From positions 3,472,001 through 3,536,000 of the forward strand of contig NC_019892.1 of assembly GCF_000242455.2 (NCBI RefSeq): 64,000 nt of DNA, read 5' to 3'. Below are positions 56,868-64,000 of the stretch, piece by piece. The notes below the pieces were generated by a model that was given only the letters and a program-made list of their open reading frames with translations, made no database searches and was not told the DNA's origin. A program made the position numbers and the translations under genes. This DNA comes from Singulisphaera acidiphila DSM 18658 (lineage in GTDB: Bacteria > Planctomycetota > Planctomycetia > Isosphaerales > Isosphaeraceae). Positions within the stretch are counted from its first letter, which is position 1. Each line of letters opens with the position of its first letter.

Positions 56868-58763
56868 TTACCGGGCGAAGCTCAACCCCGGGTCTGTCGG
56901 CGGTGCGCCAGCGAGTCGGAAGGTGAAATGATCGGCGTTCTGCCAGATCACCTTGCCGGCCAGACTGCCGCTCTGGCCCCCTTGATCGACGAGGGTCAGA
57001 ACGCCGTCCGCGAAGGTCGACGCCCCCGCGATTGTCGTCGGCGGCTTTCCCTGACCCGTCGCGGCCCAGGTGAAGCGACCGTCGTCCTGAATCGACAGGG
57101 CGATGTTTGCGTCTTTGGCCGGAGTGGCCACCCACTTCCCGGGCAACTTCCCATCGACGGCCGGTGAATCGGCTGGGGCCACCCCGGCGGGGGCGGACGG
57201 GGTGTCTCCGGAAGGCTGGTATCGGGCGACGAGTTGCGCCGAGAGCGTGTCTTCCGGCTGGAGCTTCACGACCTGCTTGAGTTGGGTGACCGCGTTTTCG
57301 TCGTGCCCCTCGGAAAGGTACTGGTAGGCCAGCACGAAACGGCCCTGGGCCGAGTTGGGGTTTGCGGCGACGTACGCTTCCAGGTTACGGAGCTGCCCGG
57401 TGTAGGTCGCAACGTCGGGATACATCCCGCTCAAGGTGGTCCAGTCCCAACCGGGTCCGACTGAGAGCACCGCATAGAGGGGTGCCGCGGCCTGCTCGTA
57501 CTTGCCTTGCGCGAAGAGCACCAGCGCGAGGAACTCGTGCAGCGTCGTGTCGTTGGGCATCTGCGTCAGCGCCTGCTGGTCAAGTTGCAAAGCGTTGGCA
57601 TAGTCACCCGCCTTGAACGCCTCACGGGCCTGGTTGAACGCCGCGGTCGCCTGATCGGCGACGGCCGGCTCGGGGTGAGTGGCGGTCGTGCTGATCGGCT
57701 GGGAGTAATCAGAGGCGGGCGCCGCGGTCTGCTGGGGCGCGTCGCCAGGTTGCTGCGAAACACCGGCCTGCTGCACCGCACCGCCCGATCCGGAGTAGGG
57801 GTTGCTGTAGCTCGAATAACCGTAGGAATACATCGGCGAGCCGGTGCCCCAGGCCCCGACCCCGGTCATGGCACCCAGACCGTAGCCCGCCGCCCCCCAG
57901 GCTGCGGAATTATTGCCATTCCAGTAACCGTTGACCACGCCGGGATGATACCCGTCGTACTGGTTGCGGTTCGCATAACCCGCGCCAGCGGCGGCGGCTC
58001 CCGCATTGGAGACGGTCGGGCTCTGATTTCGATTCGCAACATCCGCTCCGGCAGCAGCGGCTCCCGCGTTGGAGAAGGTCGGGCTCTGATTCCGATTCGC
58101 AATACCCGCACCAGCGGCAGCGGCGCCTGCGGTCGAAGGGGACTGGTTGCGATTGGCAACGCCTGCGCCTACGGCAGCGGCGGAAGCGGATTGGTTCTGG
58201 TTGCGGTTGGCGTAGCCTGCGCCCGCAGCGGCAGCCGAAGCGGACTGGTTCTGGTTGCGGTTGGCGTAGCCTGCGCCCGCAGCGGCAGCCGAAGCGGACT
58301 GGTTCTGGTTGCGGTTGGCGTAGCCTGCGCCCGCAGCAGCAGCGGAAGGGGATTGACTCTGGTTGCGATTGGCAACGCCCGCAGCAGCGGCTGAAGGAGA
58401 TTGGCTCTGGTTGCGGTTGGAATAACCCGCCCCCACGGCGGCGGCGGAAGGAGACTGGCTCTGGTTGCGGTTGGCGTAGCCCGAGGGATTGCCGGACTGA
58501 GAGCGTCTGCCGGATTCGGGCTGGTTACCGGAAGCCCGATCCCCATACCCCGTGTTACCCGACGGACGAGTCCCATTCGACTGGCGAGGTTGGCTAAATG
58601 ACGGGGTTCCCCCCATGCCACCGCCCCGGCTTCCACCACCGCGATCGTCCCTGCCTCCGCCCCCACCTCCACGGCCTCCGCCTCGGCCGGCAAAGACGTC
58701 GGAGGGGCTGGCGAGCGTCGCCAGAGAAATGCCAAGGGCCAGTTTCCAAAGTATGCGCGTCAT
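56868..58763 (-). CDS. Secreted repeat protein with C-terminal TPR region
   Basis: The 631-residue protein has a signal peptide (MTRILWKLALGISLATLASP), a Gly/Arg-rich stretch, then about ten low-complexity repeats built on ANRNQ-Q-S-AAAAGAG, three of them exact 18-residue units (54 bp). A Tyr/Gly/Ser-rich section leads to TPR-like helices (about 385-520: ADQATAAFNQAREAFKAGDY, ALVLFAQGKYEQAAAPLY) and a final small beta domain (GKWVATPAKDANIALSI). Similar layouts occur in planctomycete secreted TPR proteins of unknown role. The frame is open to 58928, but ATG 58763 starts the signal. It is last of a three-gene minus-strand run. Confidence 0.8.
   Translation of the reverse strand: MTRILWKLALGISLATLASPSDVFAGRGGGRGGGGGGRDDRGGGSRGGGMGGTPSFSQPRQSNGTRPSGNTGYGDRASGNQPESGRRSQSGNPSGYANRNQSQSPSAAAVGAGYSNRNQSQSPSAAAAGVANRNQSQSPSAAAAGAGYANRNQNQSASAAAAGAGYANRNQNQSASAAAAGAGYANRNQNQSASAAAVGAGVANRNQSPSTAGAAAAGAGIANRNQSPTFSNAGAAAAGADVANRNQSPTVSNAGAAAAGAGYANRNQYDGYHPGVVNGYWNGNNSAAWGAAGYGLGAMTGVGAWGTGSPMYSYGYSSYSNPYSGSGGAVQQAGVSQQPGDAPQQTAAPASDYSQPISTTATHPEPAVADQATAAFNQAREAFKAGDYANALQLDQQALTQMPNDTTLHEFLALVLFAQGKYEQAAAPLYAVLSVGPGWDWTTLSGMYPDVATYTGQLRNLEAYVAANPNSAQGRFVLAYQYLSEGHDENAVTQLKQVVKLQPEDTLSAQLVARYQPSGDTPSAPAGVAPADSPAVDGKLPGKWVATPAKDANIALSIQDDGRFTWAATGQGKPPTTIAGASTFADGVLTLVDQGGQSGSLAGKVIWQNADHFTFRLAGAPPTDPGLSFAR
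57965..58480 (-). repeat. In-frame tandem repeats, 54-bp unit and variants
   Basis: Inside the secreted TPR protein gene, units encoding ANRNQ(N/S)QS(A/P)SAAAAGAGY repeat about ten times. Three adjacent copies near 58180-58345 are almost identical at DNA level, implying recent slippage or unequal exchange; outer copies have drifted. Confidence 0.8.
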
Positions 58764-58815
58764 GGGTCGAATCCTGATATGAAAAAAGGCGGGACCGAAC
58801 GGGTTACAAAGGACG

Positions 58816-59778
58816 TTACTTACCGGCCTCGGGTGGCTTACGCACCAGGGTGAACTCGTCAATCCCGGGCACTGCGATACCGCCAAGGGTCCGGTCGACC
58901 GACTGCCAGCTCGCCCGGTCCTTACCAAGCCGCTTCAGAATGTTCGTGACCGAGGCATGCCGACCGTCCTGCTGAACGCCCTCGGCCTTGATCACCCACT
59001 CGTCACCGTTGCGGGTCCAGTAACCTTCACCAAAGCCCCCCTCAGTGTCGAAGATCCAGGTTTTGAACTGGCCCCGCACCGGGTCCCAGCCAATCCGCTG
59101 CGTGCCGCTCAGGATCGGCTGACCGTGAGTTTTCATGGTGAATTCGCGAATCAGGAAGTTGCCGTTGTCGGCCCACTTGCAGGCGGTATGCACGACCGCA
59201 TCCTGGCTCTCGTTGATCCAGTCCCCGACGAGCCATTCCAGTTCCTTCAGGCGGTCGTGGGGAGTCAGGTCGTGCCTGATCTCGTCGCGGACGGCCGACT
59301 GGAGCCAGTGGCCGTCGCGTTTGACGTAGACGACGGTGAAGTGGGTCACCTCGGGCACACCGCGGGCACCATCCGGCGTGATCGTCGTTTGGCCCTCCTC
59401 GAGCGCCGTATCGGGACCAAGGAAGCGCAGGGCATCCACCTTGATGGCAATGGTGCTGCCGGGGTTGTCCGCAAACGAGGCGGCGAGCTGGTCACGCACG
59501 GCAGCGCGGCCCTCGGTCCGCTTACCCTGCTCGTCGACGACGAGGGCCTCCTCCGAGTAAGTCGCAGCGGCAGCGACAGCGTCGCCCGCGTTGAACGCTT
59601 TCGTGAACGACGCGATCAGCGTAGCGATCGCCTTGGCATCGTCGGCCTGACTTGCCGCCGGGGCGGCCACCCTGGCAGTGGCCGGAGCATCCTTGCCTGA
59701 CTTTACGGTTTCCTGGGCTCCGGAGCCCTGGCAAACCCCAAGTACCAACACGCCGAACCATCGGGAGACCGGTCTCAT
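58816..59778 (-). CDS. Secreted SnoaL-like/DUF4440 protein
   Basis: The 320-residue protein has a signal peptide (MRPVSRWFGVLVLGVCQ), a SnoaL-like NTF2-fold domain at about 45-165 (AIATLIASFTKAFNAGDAVA, VVDEQGKRTEGRAAVRDQL) and a second domain at about 175-315 with LEWLVGDWINE and FKTWIFDTEGGFGEGYW, a pattern seen in SgcJ/EcaC-like proteins. No catalytic residue is certain. GAGGAG eight bases before ATG 59778 makes this the start; GTG at 59787 is the alternative. It is 52 bp upstream of the TPR-repeat gene on the same strand. Confidence 0.78.
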   Translation of the reverse strand: MRPVSRWFGVLVLGVCQGSGAQETVKSGKDAPATARVAAPAASQADDAKAIATLIASFTKAFNAGDAVAAAATYSEEALVVDEQGKRTEGRAAVRDQLAASFADNPGSTIAIKVDALRFLGPDTALEEGQTTITPDGARGVPEVTHFTVVYVKRDGHWLQSAVRDEIRHDLTPHDRLKELEWLVGDWINESQDAVVHTACKWADNGNFLIREFTMKTHGQPILSGTQRIGWDPVRGQFKTWIFDTEGGFGEGYWTRNGDEWVIKAEGVQQDGRHASVTNILKRLGKDRASWQSVDRTLGGIAVPGIDEFTLVRKPPEAGK

Positions 59779-59943
59779 TCCTGTCACTCCTCAAGCATAT
59801 TGCGAGGCATAGGCTTCGCAACTTTCATCAAATGAACACGAGTTTTTTGCAGGAAATCGGGGCAGCGAATCATAGCCGCCCCGACTGTGATCATGCGATC
59901 ACCTGGGACTCTGAAACGGACAGGAAGCGACCGCGGTTCTGGC

Positions 59944-61086
59944 TTATCGGGGCTGTCCCGGCGCGGGGGGCGCGGGCACGGCACCGGTGTGCGGATCCGG
60001 CTGAGGCTGGAAGTGGCTGTAATCCATCCTGGAAAAGAACGACGTCGCATGCTTCGGGTCCGGCAACGGAGCCTGGGCCGTCACCGGGTTCGAGCCCTGT
60101 CCCTGAGACTGGTCGCGGAGTTGCACAAGCATCGGGTAGATCTGGTCGTAGGCCGCCTCTTGTTCCGGATTCTTCGCCACGCCGAAATGCAGGTTAAAGC
60201 TCTGCATGAACGTGATCAGGTGCCCCATGGTCGTCGTCGGGTACTGGTTGAGCCCCTTGAGGAATTGCTCCACCTTGGGCTGTTCGAGCATCTTGGACAT
60301 GCCGTAGAGAGCCTTCAGGTAGTTATCGACCTCGTCCCGCTGGCGCGTCCCCTGCGCGAACGTGCTGTCGGCCTTGCCCTGCAAGACTTTGACCGCCTCC
60401 CGGAAGCTTCGGAGGGTTTCGGTCGAGACCTGGTTCGAGCTCTCGGCCTCCTTCTTTCCCTTCGCGACGAGGGCCCGGATCGCCTGACGATCCGCTTCGA
60501 AGGCCGGGTTCGTGGCGAGAACGTCGGGGACGCCCCGAGTGCTGATGTCGTCCAGGCTGATCAGAATCATCTGGGCAGCGAACTGGAAGTTGATGCTCTT
60601 GACCAGCCGGCTGTCGATCGGTTGCGTCGACTTTTGGACGAACTGGGTATACACCTTGGGGTTGGCCAGTTCGGTGAGAACGATGTTCAGGGCGTCTCCA
60701 GTGTGGATGTCGTGGGGCTCAGGGTTGTCATGGAGCCGCTTGTACGTCGCGTCAGCCGTTTCGTTGACATTCTTCTGCTGCTTGTTGAGGCGGGCCATCA
60801 CAGTCGCGCTGTTCTGCTTGTTGACCGCGTACATGTAGTCATTCCATTGCATTGCTGTGTTCGCGTTGATGGAACGGGCCTGCGCAGTCTGTACGTTGTA
60901 CGCCCCGGCCCCGGCGGCGTAGTTCCCCATGCCGCTGGCGATGTTTCCCTGAACGGTCGATCCACCCCCTCCCCAGCCCCCCCACCCACCATACCCCGCG
61001 GGGTAACGATATTGCGCGTGGGCCGAAGTGCCGGGGGCGGAAAGCACAACAACAAGAACCGACGCAAAACCGAAGGAACGAAGCAT
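59944..61086 (-). CDS. Secreted protein of unknown function
   Basis: The 380-residue protein has a signal peptide (MLRSFGFASVLVVVLSAPGTSAHA), a short Gly/Trp/Tyr-rich segment, a long helical middle (about 60-330, with NKQQKNVNETADATYKRLHD and many charged residues) and a Pro-rich tail (AVPAPPAPGQPR). I recognise no family. GAGGAG before ATG 61086 supports the start. It heads a minus-strand run with the SnoaL-like and TPR-repeat genes, so the three secreted proteins may be made together. Confidence 0.75.
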   Translation of the reverse strand: MLRSFGFASVLVVVLSAPGTSAHAQYRYPAGYGGWGGWGGGGSTVQGNIASGMGNYAAGAGAYNVQTAQARSINANTAMQWNDYMYAVNKQNSATVMARLNKQQKNVNETADATYKRLHDNPEPHDIHTGDALNIVLTELANPKVYTQFVQKSTQPIDSRLVKSINFQFAAQMILISLDDISTRGVPDVLATNPAFEADRQAIRALVAKGKKEAESSNQVSTETLRSFREAVKVLQGKADSTFAQGTRQRDEVDNYLKALYGMSKMLEQPKVEQFLKGLNQYPTTTMGHLITFMQSFNLHFGVAKNPEQEAAYDQIYPMLVQLRDQSQGQGSNPVTAQAPLPDPKHATSFFSRMDYSHFQPQPDPHTGAVPAPPAPGQPR

Positions 61087-61498
61087 CAAAAAAACTCCTC
61101 AAACATAAAAAGAGGATAAGCGGCCGCCCAACGGGGGAGGAGACCGATGAAACAGCCACCGCGTGGGATAGGTTGGAGCGTCTTGATCGGGGGCCTCGTG
61201 GGCCAGCTTCGGAACGACAAGGCGATGGAGTTCATCACCGTGCGCCACCAAAAGTGGTTTCCGGAACAAATCGCGATCAATCGCGATCGCCTCATCAGCA
61301 TAGCCCACACAATTCAACCATGCTCAAAAGCGAGATTTTTGTTCAAGTGAATCAGAGACCGAACGATTTAGGCGACTGGAGCTCGTACTCGGCGACCGTC
61401 TGCCGGCTCTCGCACGGGGGCCGAGTACGGACCCCAGCCACCCAGATGTAGGCAGCCCAAGGGTAAACCACCCCAGATCGCAAGCCAATCAATTGAAT
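61087..61498. other. Intergenic region with palindromic repeat
   Basis: Apart from copy 3 of the dispersed palindrome (61370-61445), no feature is seen. The part nearest 61086 should hold the promoter of the minus-strand secreted-protein run. Confidence 0.35.
61370..61445. repeat. Dispersed palindromic repeat, copy 3
   Basis: GTACTCGG (61385-61392) and CCGAGTAC (61421-61428) are the inner arms; outside them ACTGGAGCTC and GGACCCCAGCCACCCAG continue an imperfect match. The centre carries CTCGCACGGGGG, shared with copies 1 and 2 in reverse. Confidence 0.7.
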
Positions 61499-61891
61499 TC
61501 AAAGCCCTAAATCCCCAAATAACATATGCGTCATATCCATCAAATACAACCAGACAAAAAAACAACCTGCGACGAGGCAGTACCCGACCGCGGCCTGAGA
61601 TTCCAAAAAGGCGATGAAATGACATTCGGGCACCAGGCCCGTTGGGGCCACAATCAGGCGGCTGAAGCTCCGGACTTCAACTTTCCACAGCCACGTAGTT
61701 TGATCATCAGGCCAAGGCCGAGCCGCCGTTCGGTGAATCTTCACTTCCTGGTGGAGCCCGAGAGCCATCGCCAGGTCGATCAGGGTCGCCCGGCCCGGAT
61801 TGGGACGGACTCGAGGTGGCCCCACTCGTTCGCAAGTTCTCGATAGCCTGCGGATAAACTCCCAGGTAGTCTGATCCTTCTCGAGCGACAT
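61499..61891 (-). CDS. Hypothetical protein with one membrane segment
   Basis: The 130-residue frame has an ATG start, planctomycete-like codon use in its first two thirds and one hydrophobic segment near the C-terminus (VGYCLVAGCFFVWLYLMDM). No family is recognised and the ribosome binding site is weak. The last 40 codons are more AT-rich than the surroundings. It may be a real small membrane protein or a chance frame; it is divergent from the gene at 61975. Confidence 0.4.
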   Translation of the reverse strand: MSLEKDQTTWEFIRRLSRTCERVGPPRVRPNPGRATLIDLAMALGLHQEVKIHRTAARPWPDDQTTWLWKVEVRSFSRLIVAPTGLVPECHFIAFLESQAAVGYCLVAGCFFVWLYLMDMTHMLFGDLGL

Positions 61892-61974
61892 CGCCCCAAG
61901 GTCGAACCGTTCCCCCGCCCGATCGGGTCGCTACACGCCCGCGTTCGGTCACCGTCAAGTCGAAGAGGTCGAGC

Positions 61975-64000
61975 ATGGTTTTCTCCGCGACTTGCAAGCG
62001 TTTCAAGTTTCCCCTGGCAATCGGACTGGCGGGCCTTCTAGCCGCCTCGTCGCTATCCCGTACGGCCAGGGCGGCGGAAATCGTCCCCGTCGACTTAAGC
62101 GACTATCACCCTGAGTGCGGCGTGACGATCACGACGGAAGAGCAAGCCAAGACAGGTCGGCTCAAAGTCGAGTGGCCCGTGGCGGCGGGGGAGACGGGAC
62201 AACTCCTCCTCGACACTCGTCCCGGCAGACCACTACTAGCCAGCATAGGCATCGTCGTGGACGACGAGAAGCCAGCCCTGGCGACGCTGCTGAAGGACGT
62301 CGATCCGGTGACGTTCGTGACGGTCGGTTCGCGAATGTCACCTCCGGACCGGCCCCCTGGGATGAGCCTTTTCAACGTCTTCTTCGATAACCCAGCCAAG
62401 CGTCCGTTCCAGTCGTATCGAGCCCAGCTTGACCTCAAGCGGATCCGCGTGGTCAGCCAGGGCCAACGCGCCTCGGTCATCCTGGGCAACGTGGCCGCCG
62501 GTCCGTTCACGGGAGAGTTGCACCTGACCGTGTACCGGGGAAGCCGGCTCGTCAACGTCGAAAGCGTGCTGAGCACGAAGGAGGCCGATCGCGCCTACCT
62601 CTACGACGCGGGTCTGGCCTCCGAAACTCCAAGCTGGTCGCAATTCGCCTGGATGGATACCGAAGGGAAACTCGCACGTCACAATCTCGACAAACAGGCG
62701 AACGACCAGGCTGTGGCCGTCCGACACCGAGCGATCATTGCCGAATCCGAACTCGGGTCAGTAGCCTGCTTTCCGCCGCCGCACCGGTTTTTTACGCCAC
62801 GCGACTTTACCGACAACCTGCAAAACGTCTGGCAGGGGCGCAACCACCGTGGACTCGACGAGCGGCCTGGGTTTGGAATTCGCCAGGCCGAAACCGGGGG
62901 CGGCAACTATGTCCCTTGGTTCAATGCCCCTCCGGGCACCGAGCAGCACATGGGTGTCTTCTATCTGCTGAGCCTGAAGAAAGCGGACGAGGCGCTCCGC
63001 GAAACACTGCGCTACACCCACGGCGATCGCTTCCCTGAGATTCCCGGGCACACCACCTTCACCAGCCACTATCACATGGCAATCACAATGGCCGCGATGA
63101 AGGAGGCGGCCCAAGGGGGGGTGAGAACGACCCCTGACTTTGTTCGCATGTTCAAGGACATGAATGTCAATTTTGTCCACCTGGGTGAATTTCATGGCGA
63201 CGGACACCAGAAAGACCCGGGCCCGCTCCGGCTCCCCGAGCTTGACGCAATGTTCGCCGAGTGCCGACGGCTTTCCGACGCGGAGCTCTTGATCCTGCCG
63301 GGCGAGGAGGTCGACACCTTTCTTGGGATCTCCGGTCCGGGGCAGCACTCCGGGCACTGGATGTCCTTCTTTCCGAAGCCCGTCTACTGGACCATGAAAC
63401 GGGCATCAGGCGAGCCGTTCGCCGAGGAAGACCCGCGCCGGGGGACGGTCTACCGGGTCGGCAGTCGCGAGGACATGACTCGGCTCCTGGAACGGGAGCA
63501 TGGCCTGGTCTGGACCGCGCATCCCCGGATCAAGGCGTCGAACTGGGCGCCGGACGCCTTCCGGAACGAGGATTATTTTCGAGCCGACACCTGGCTGGGA
63601 GCAGCCTGGAAGGCGATGCCGGCCGACCTTGCGAACCCTCGGCTCGGCCAGCGTGCGCTCGACCTGCTCGACGACATGGCCAACTGGGGGGGGAAAAAGC
63701 AGATGATCGGCGAGGTCGACGTCTTCAAGCTCGACCACACGCACGAACTCTATGGCCACATGAATATCAACTACCTCCGCCTCGATCACATCCCACGGTT
63801 CGAGGAGGGATGGCAGCCCGTGCTCGACGCGATTCGCGGAGGCCGGTTCTTCGTGACCACCGGTGAGGTCCTCCTGCGTGACTTCAGCGTCGGCGGCAAG
63901 GCCAGCGGCGAGACGCTGGACCTGAACATATCGTCGAAGCCCGAGACGCAAATCACTCTGGAATGGACGTTTCCACTCGAGTTCGCCGAACTGGTCTCGG
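61975..64000 (+). CDS. Large secreted PHP-like metallohydrolase (cut by window edge)
   Basis: From ATG 61975 (GAAGAGG six bases upstream) the frame is open for 675 codons and leaves the window. The N-terminus is a signal peptide (FPLAIGLAGLLAASSLSRTARA). Residues 30-330 look like beta-rich domains. From about 390, FVHLGEFHGDG, LLILPGEEVDT, GLVWTAHPRI and FKLDHTHELYGH recall the His/Glu/His metal-site motifs of PHP-type phosphoesterases. The final visible part starts another beta domain (FSVGGKASGETLDL). The call to the PHP fold is tentative; substrate unknown. Confidence 0.7.
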   Translation, partial: MVFSATCKRFKFPLAIGLAGLLAASSLSRTARAAEIVPVDLSDYHPECGVTITTEEQAKTGRLKVEWPVAAGETGQLLLDTRPGRPLLASIGIVVDDEKPALATLLKDVDPVTFVTVGSRMSPPDRPPGMSLFNVFFDNPAKRPFQSYRAQLDLKRIRVVSQGQRASVILGNVAAGPFTGELHLTVYRGSRLVNVESVLSTKEADRAYLYDAGLASETPSWSQFAWMDTEGKLARHNLDKQANDQAVAVRHRAIIAESELGSVACFPPPHRFFTPRDFTDNLQNVWQGRNHRGLDERPGFGIRQAETGGGNYVPWFNAPPGTEQHMGVFYLLSLKKADEALRETLRYTHGDRFPEIPGHTTFTSHYHMAITMAAMKEAAQGGVRTTPDFVRMFKDMNVNFVHLGEFHGDGHQKDPGPLRLPELDAMFAECRRLSDAELLILPGEEVDTFLGISGPGQHSGHWMSFFPKPVYWTMKRASGEPFAEEDPRRGTVYRVGSREDMTRLLEREHGLVWTAHPRIKASNWAPDAFRNEDYFRADTWLGAAWKAMPADLANPRLGQRALDLLDDMANWGGKKQMIGEVDVFKLDHTHELYGHMNINYLRLDHIPRFEEGWQPVLDAIRGGRFFVTTGEVLLRDFSVGGKASGETLDLNISSKPETQITLEWTFPLEFAELVS

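Noticed and set aside
57965-58480. CRISPR-like array
   Set aside because: The repeats are in-frame, contiguous 54-bp coding units without unique spacers, and no cas genes are near.

Overview
The window is high-GC bacterial DNA from a planctomycete, most likely of the Isosphaera/Singulisphaera type. The evidence is the family content: a LEPR-type secretion tag (LESLESRELL), two ThuA/beta-propeller/CxxCH giants, a PSCyt1-PSCyt2-PSD1 protein next to a DUF1501 Tat protein, Gfo/Idh oxidoreductases with Tat signals, ECF sigma factors with extra C-terminal domains, and a sigma factor overlapping a membrane Ser/Thr kinase. No rRNA, convincing tRNA, CRISPR array or prophage was seen. Family names come from recognised motifs; no database search was run.

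Layout. 1-2337: start of a secreted minus-strand protein, then a lipase-like hydrolase. 2664-7518: D-lactate dehydrogenase, phosphoketolase and acetate kinase, a compact fermentative module. 7668-13746: LRR membrane protein, an ECF sigma factor with a membrane segment and DUF1559-like domain, a protein of carboxypeptidase-regulatory repeats, and a GDSL esterase. 13777-14317: toxin-antitoxin pair. 14852-17593: secreted GH5-like and GH43-like glycosidases. 17749-32305: two Tat-exported Gfo/Idh enzymes around an ECF sigma factor that ends in a cytochrome c'-like heme site, then the ThuA/propeller/cytochrome protein, PSD1 and DUF1501 proteins and a sialidase. 32455-34777: peptidoglycan carboxypeptidase and a sugar isomerase.

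34823-38209 is a mobile-element island: one IS with inverted ends and a 5-bp direct repeat (CTAAG), and a second, IS4-type element with a 9-bp direct repeat (GGTGCCACG) inserted into a dispersed palindromic repeat. Two more copies of that palindrome lie at 56755-56833 and 61370-61445. 38276-42546 (minus) looks like hexuronate catabolism (tagaturonate epimerase family, SDR, zinc alcohol dehydrogenase, aldo/keto reductase). 42780-49663 has a giant secreted LEPR metalloprotease-like protein divergent from a sigma/kinase pair. 50041-55450: a second ThuA/propeller/cytochrome giant converging on quinolinate synthase. 55893-61891: small membrane proteins and a minus-strand run of three secreted proteins, one with an 18-residue Asn/Gln/Ala repeat. 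A large secreted PHP-like protein starts at 61975 and leaves the window.

Working together: the glycosidases, sialidase, Gfo/Idh enzymes and heme proteins suggest attack on external glycans, with uronates and pentoses feeding the uronate cluster and the phosphoketolase/acetate kinase route. The most unusual item is the sigma factor at 19366-20385, which by its sequence would be a membrane-anchored transcription factor carrying its own covalently bound heme sensor.
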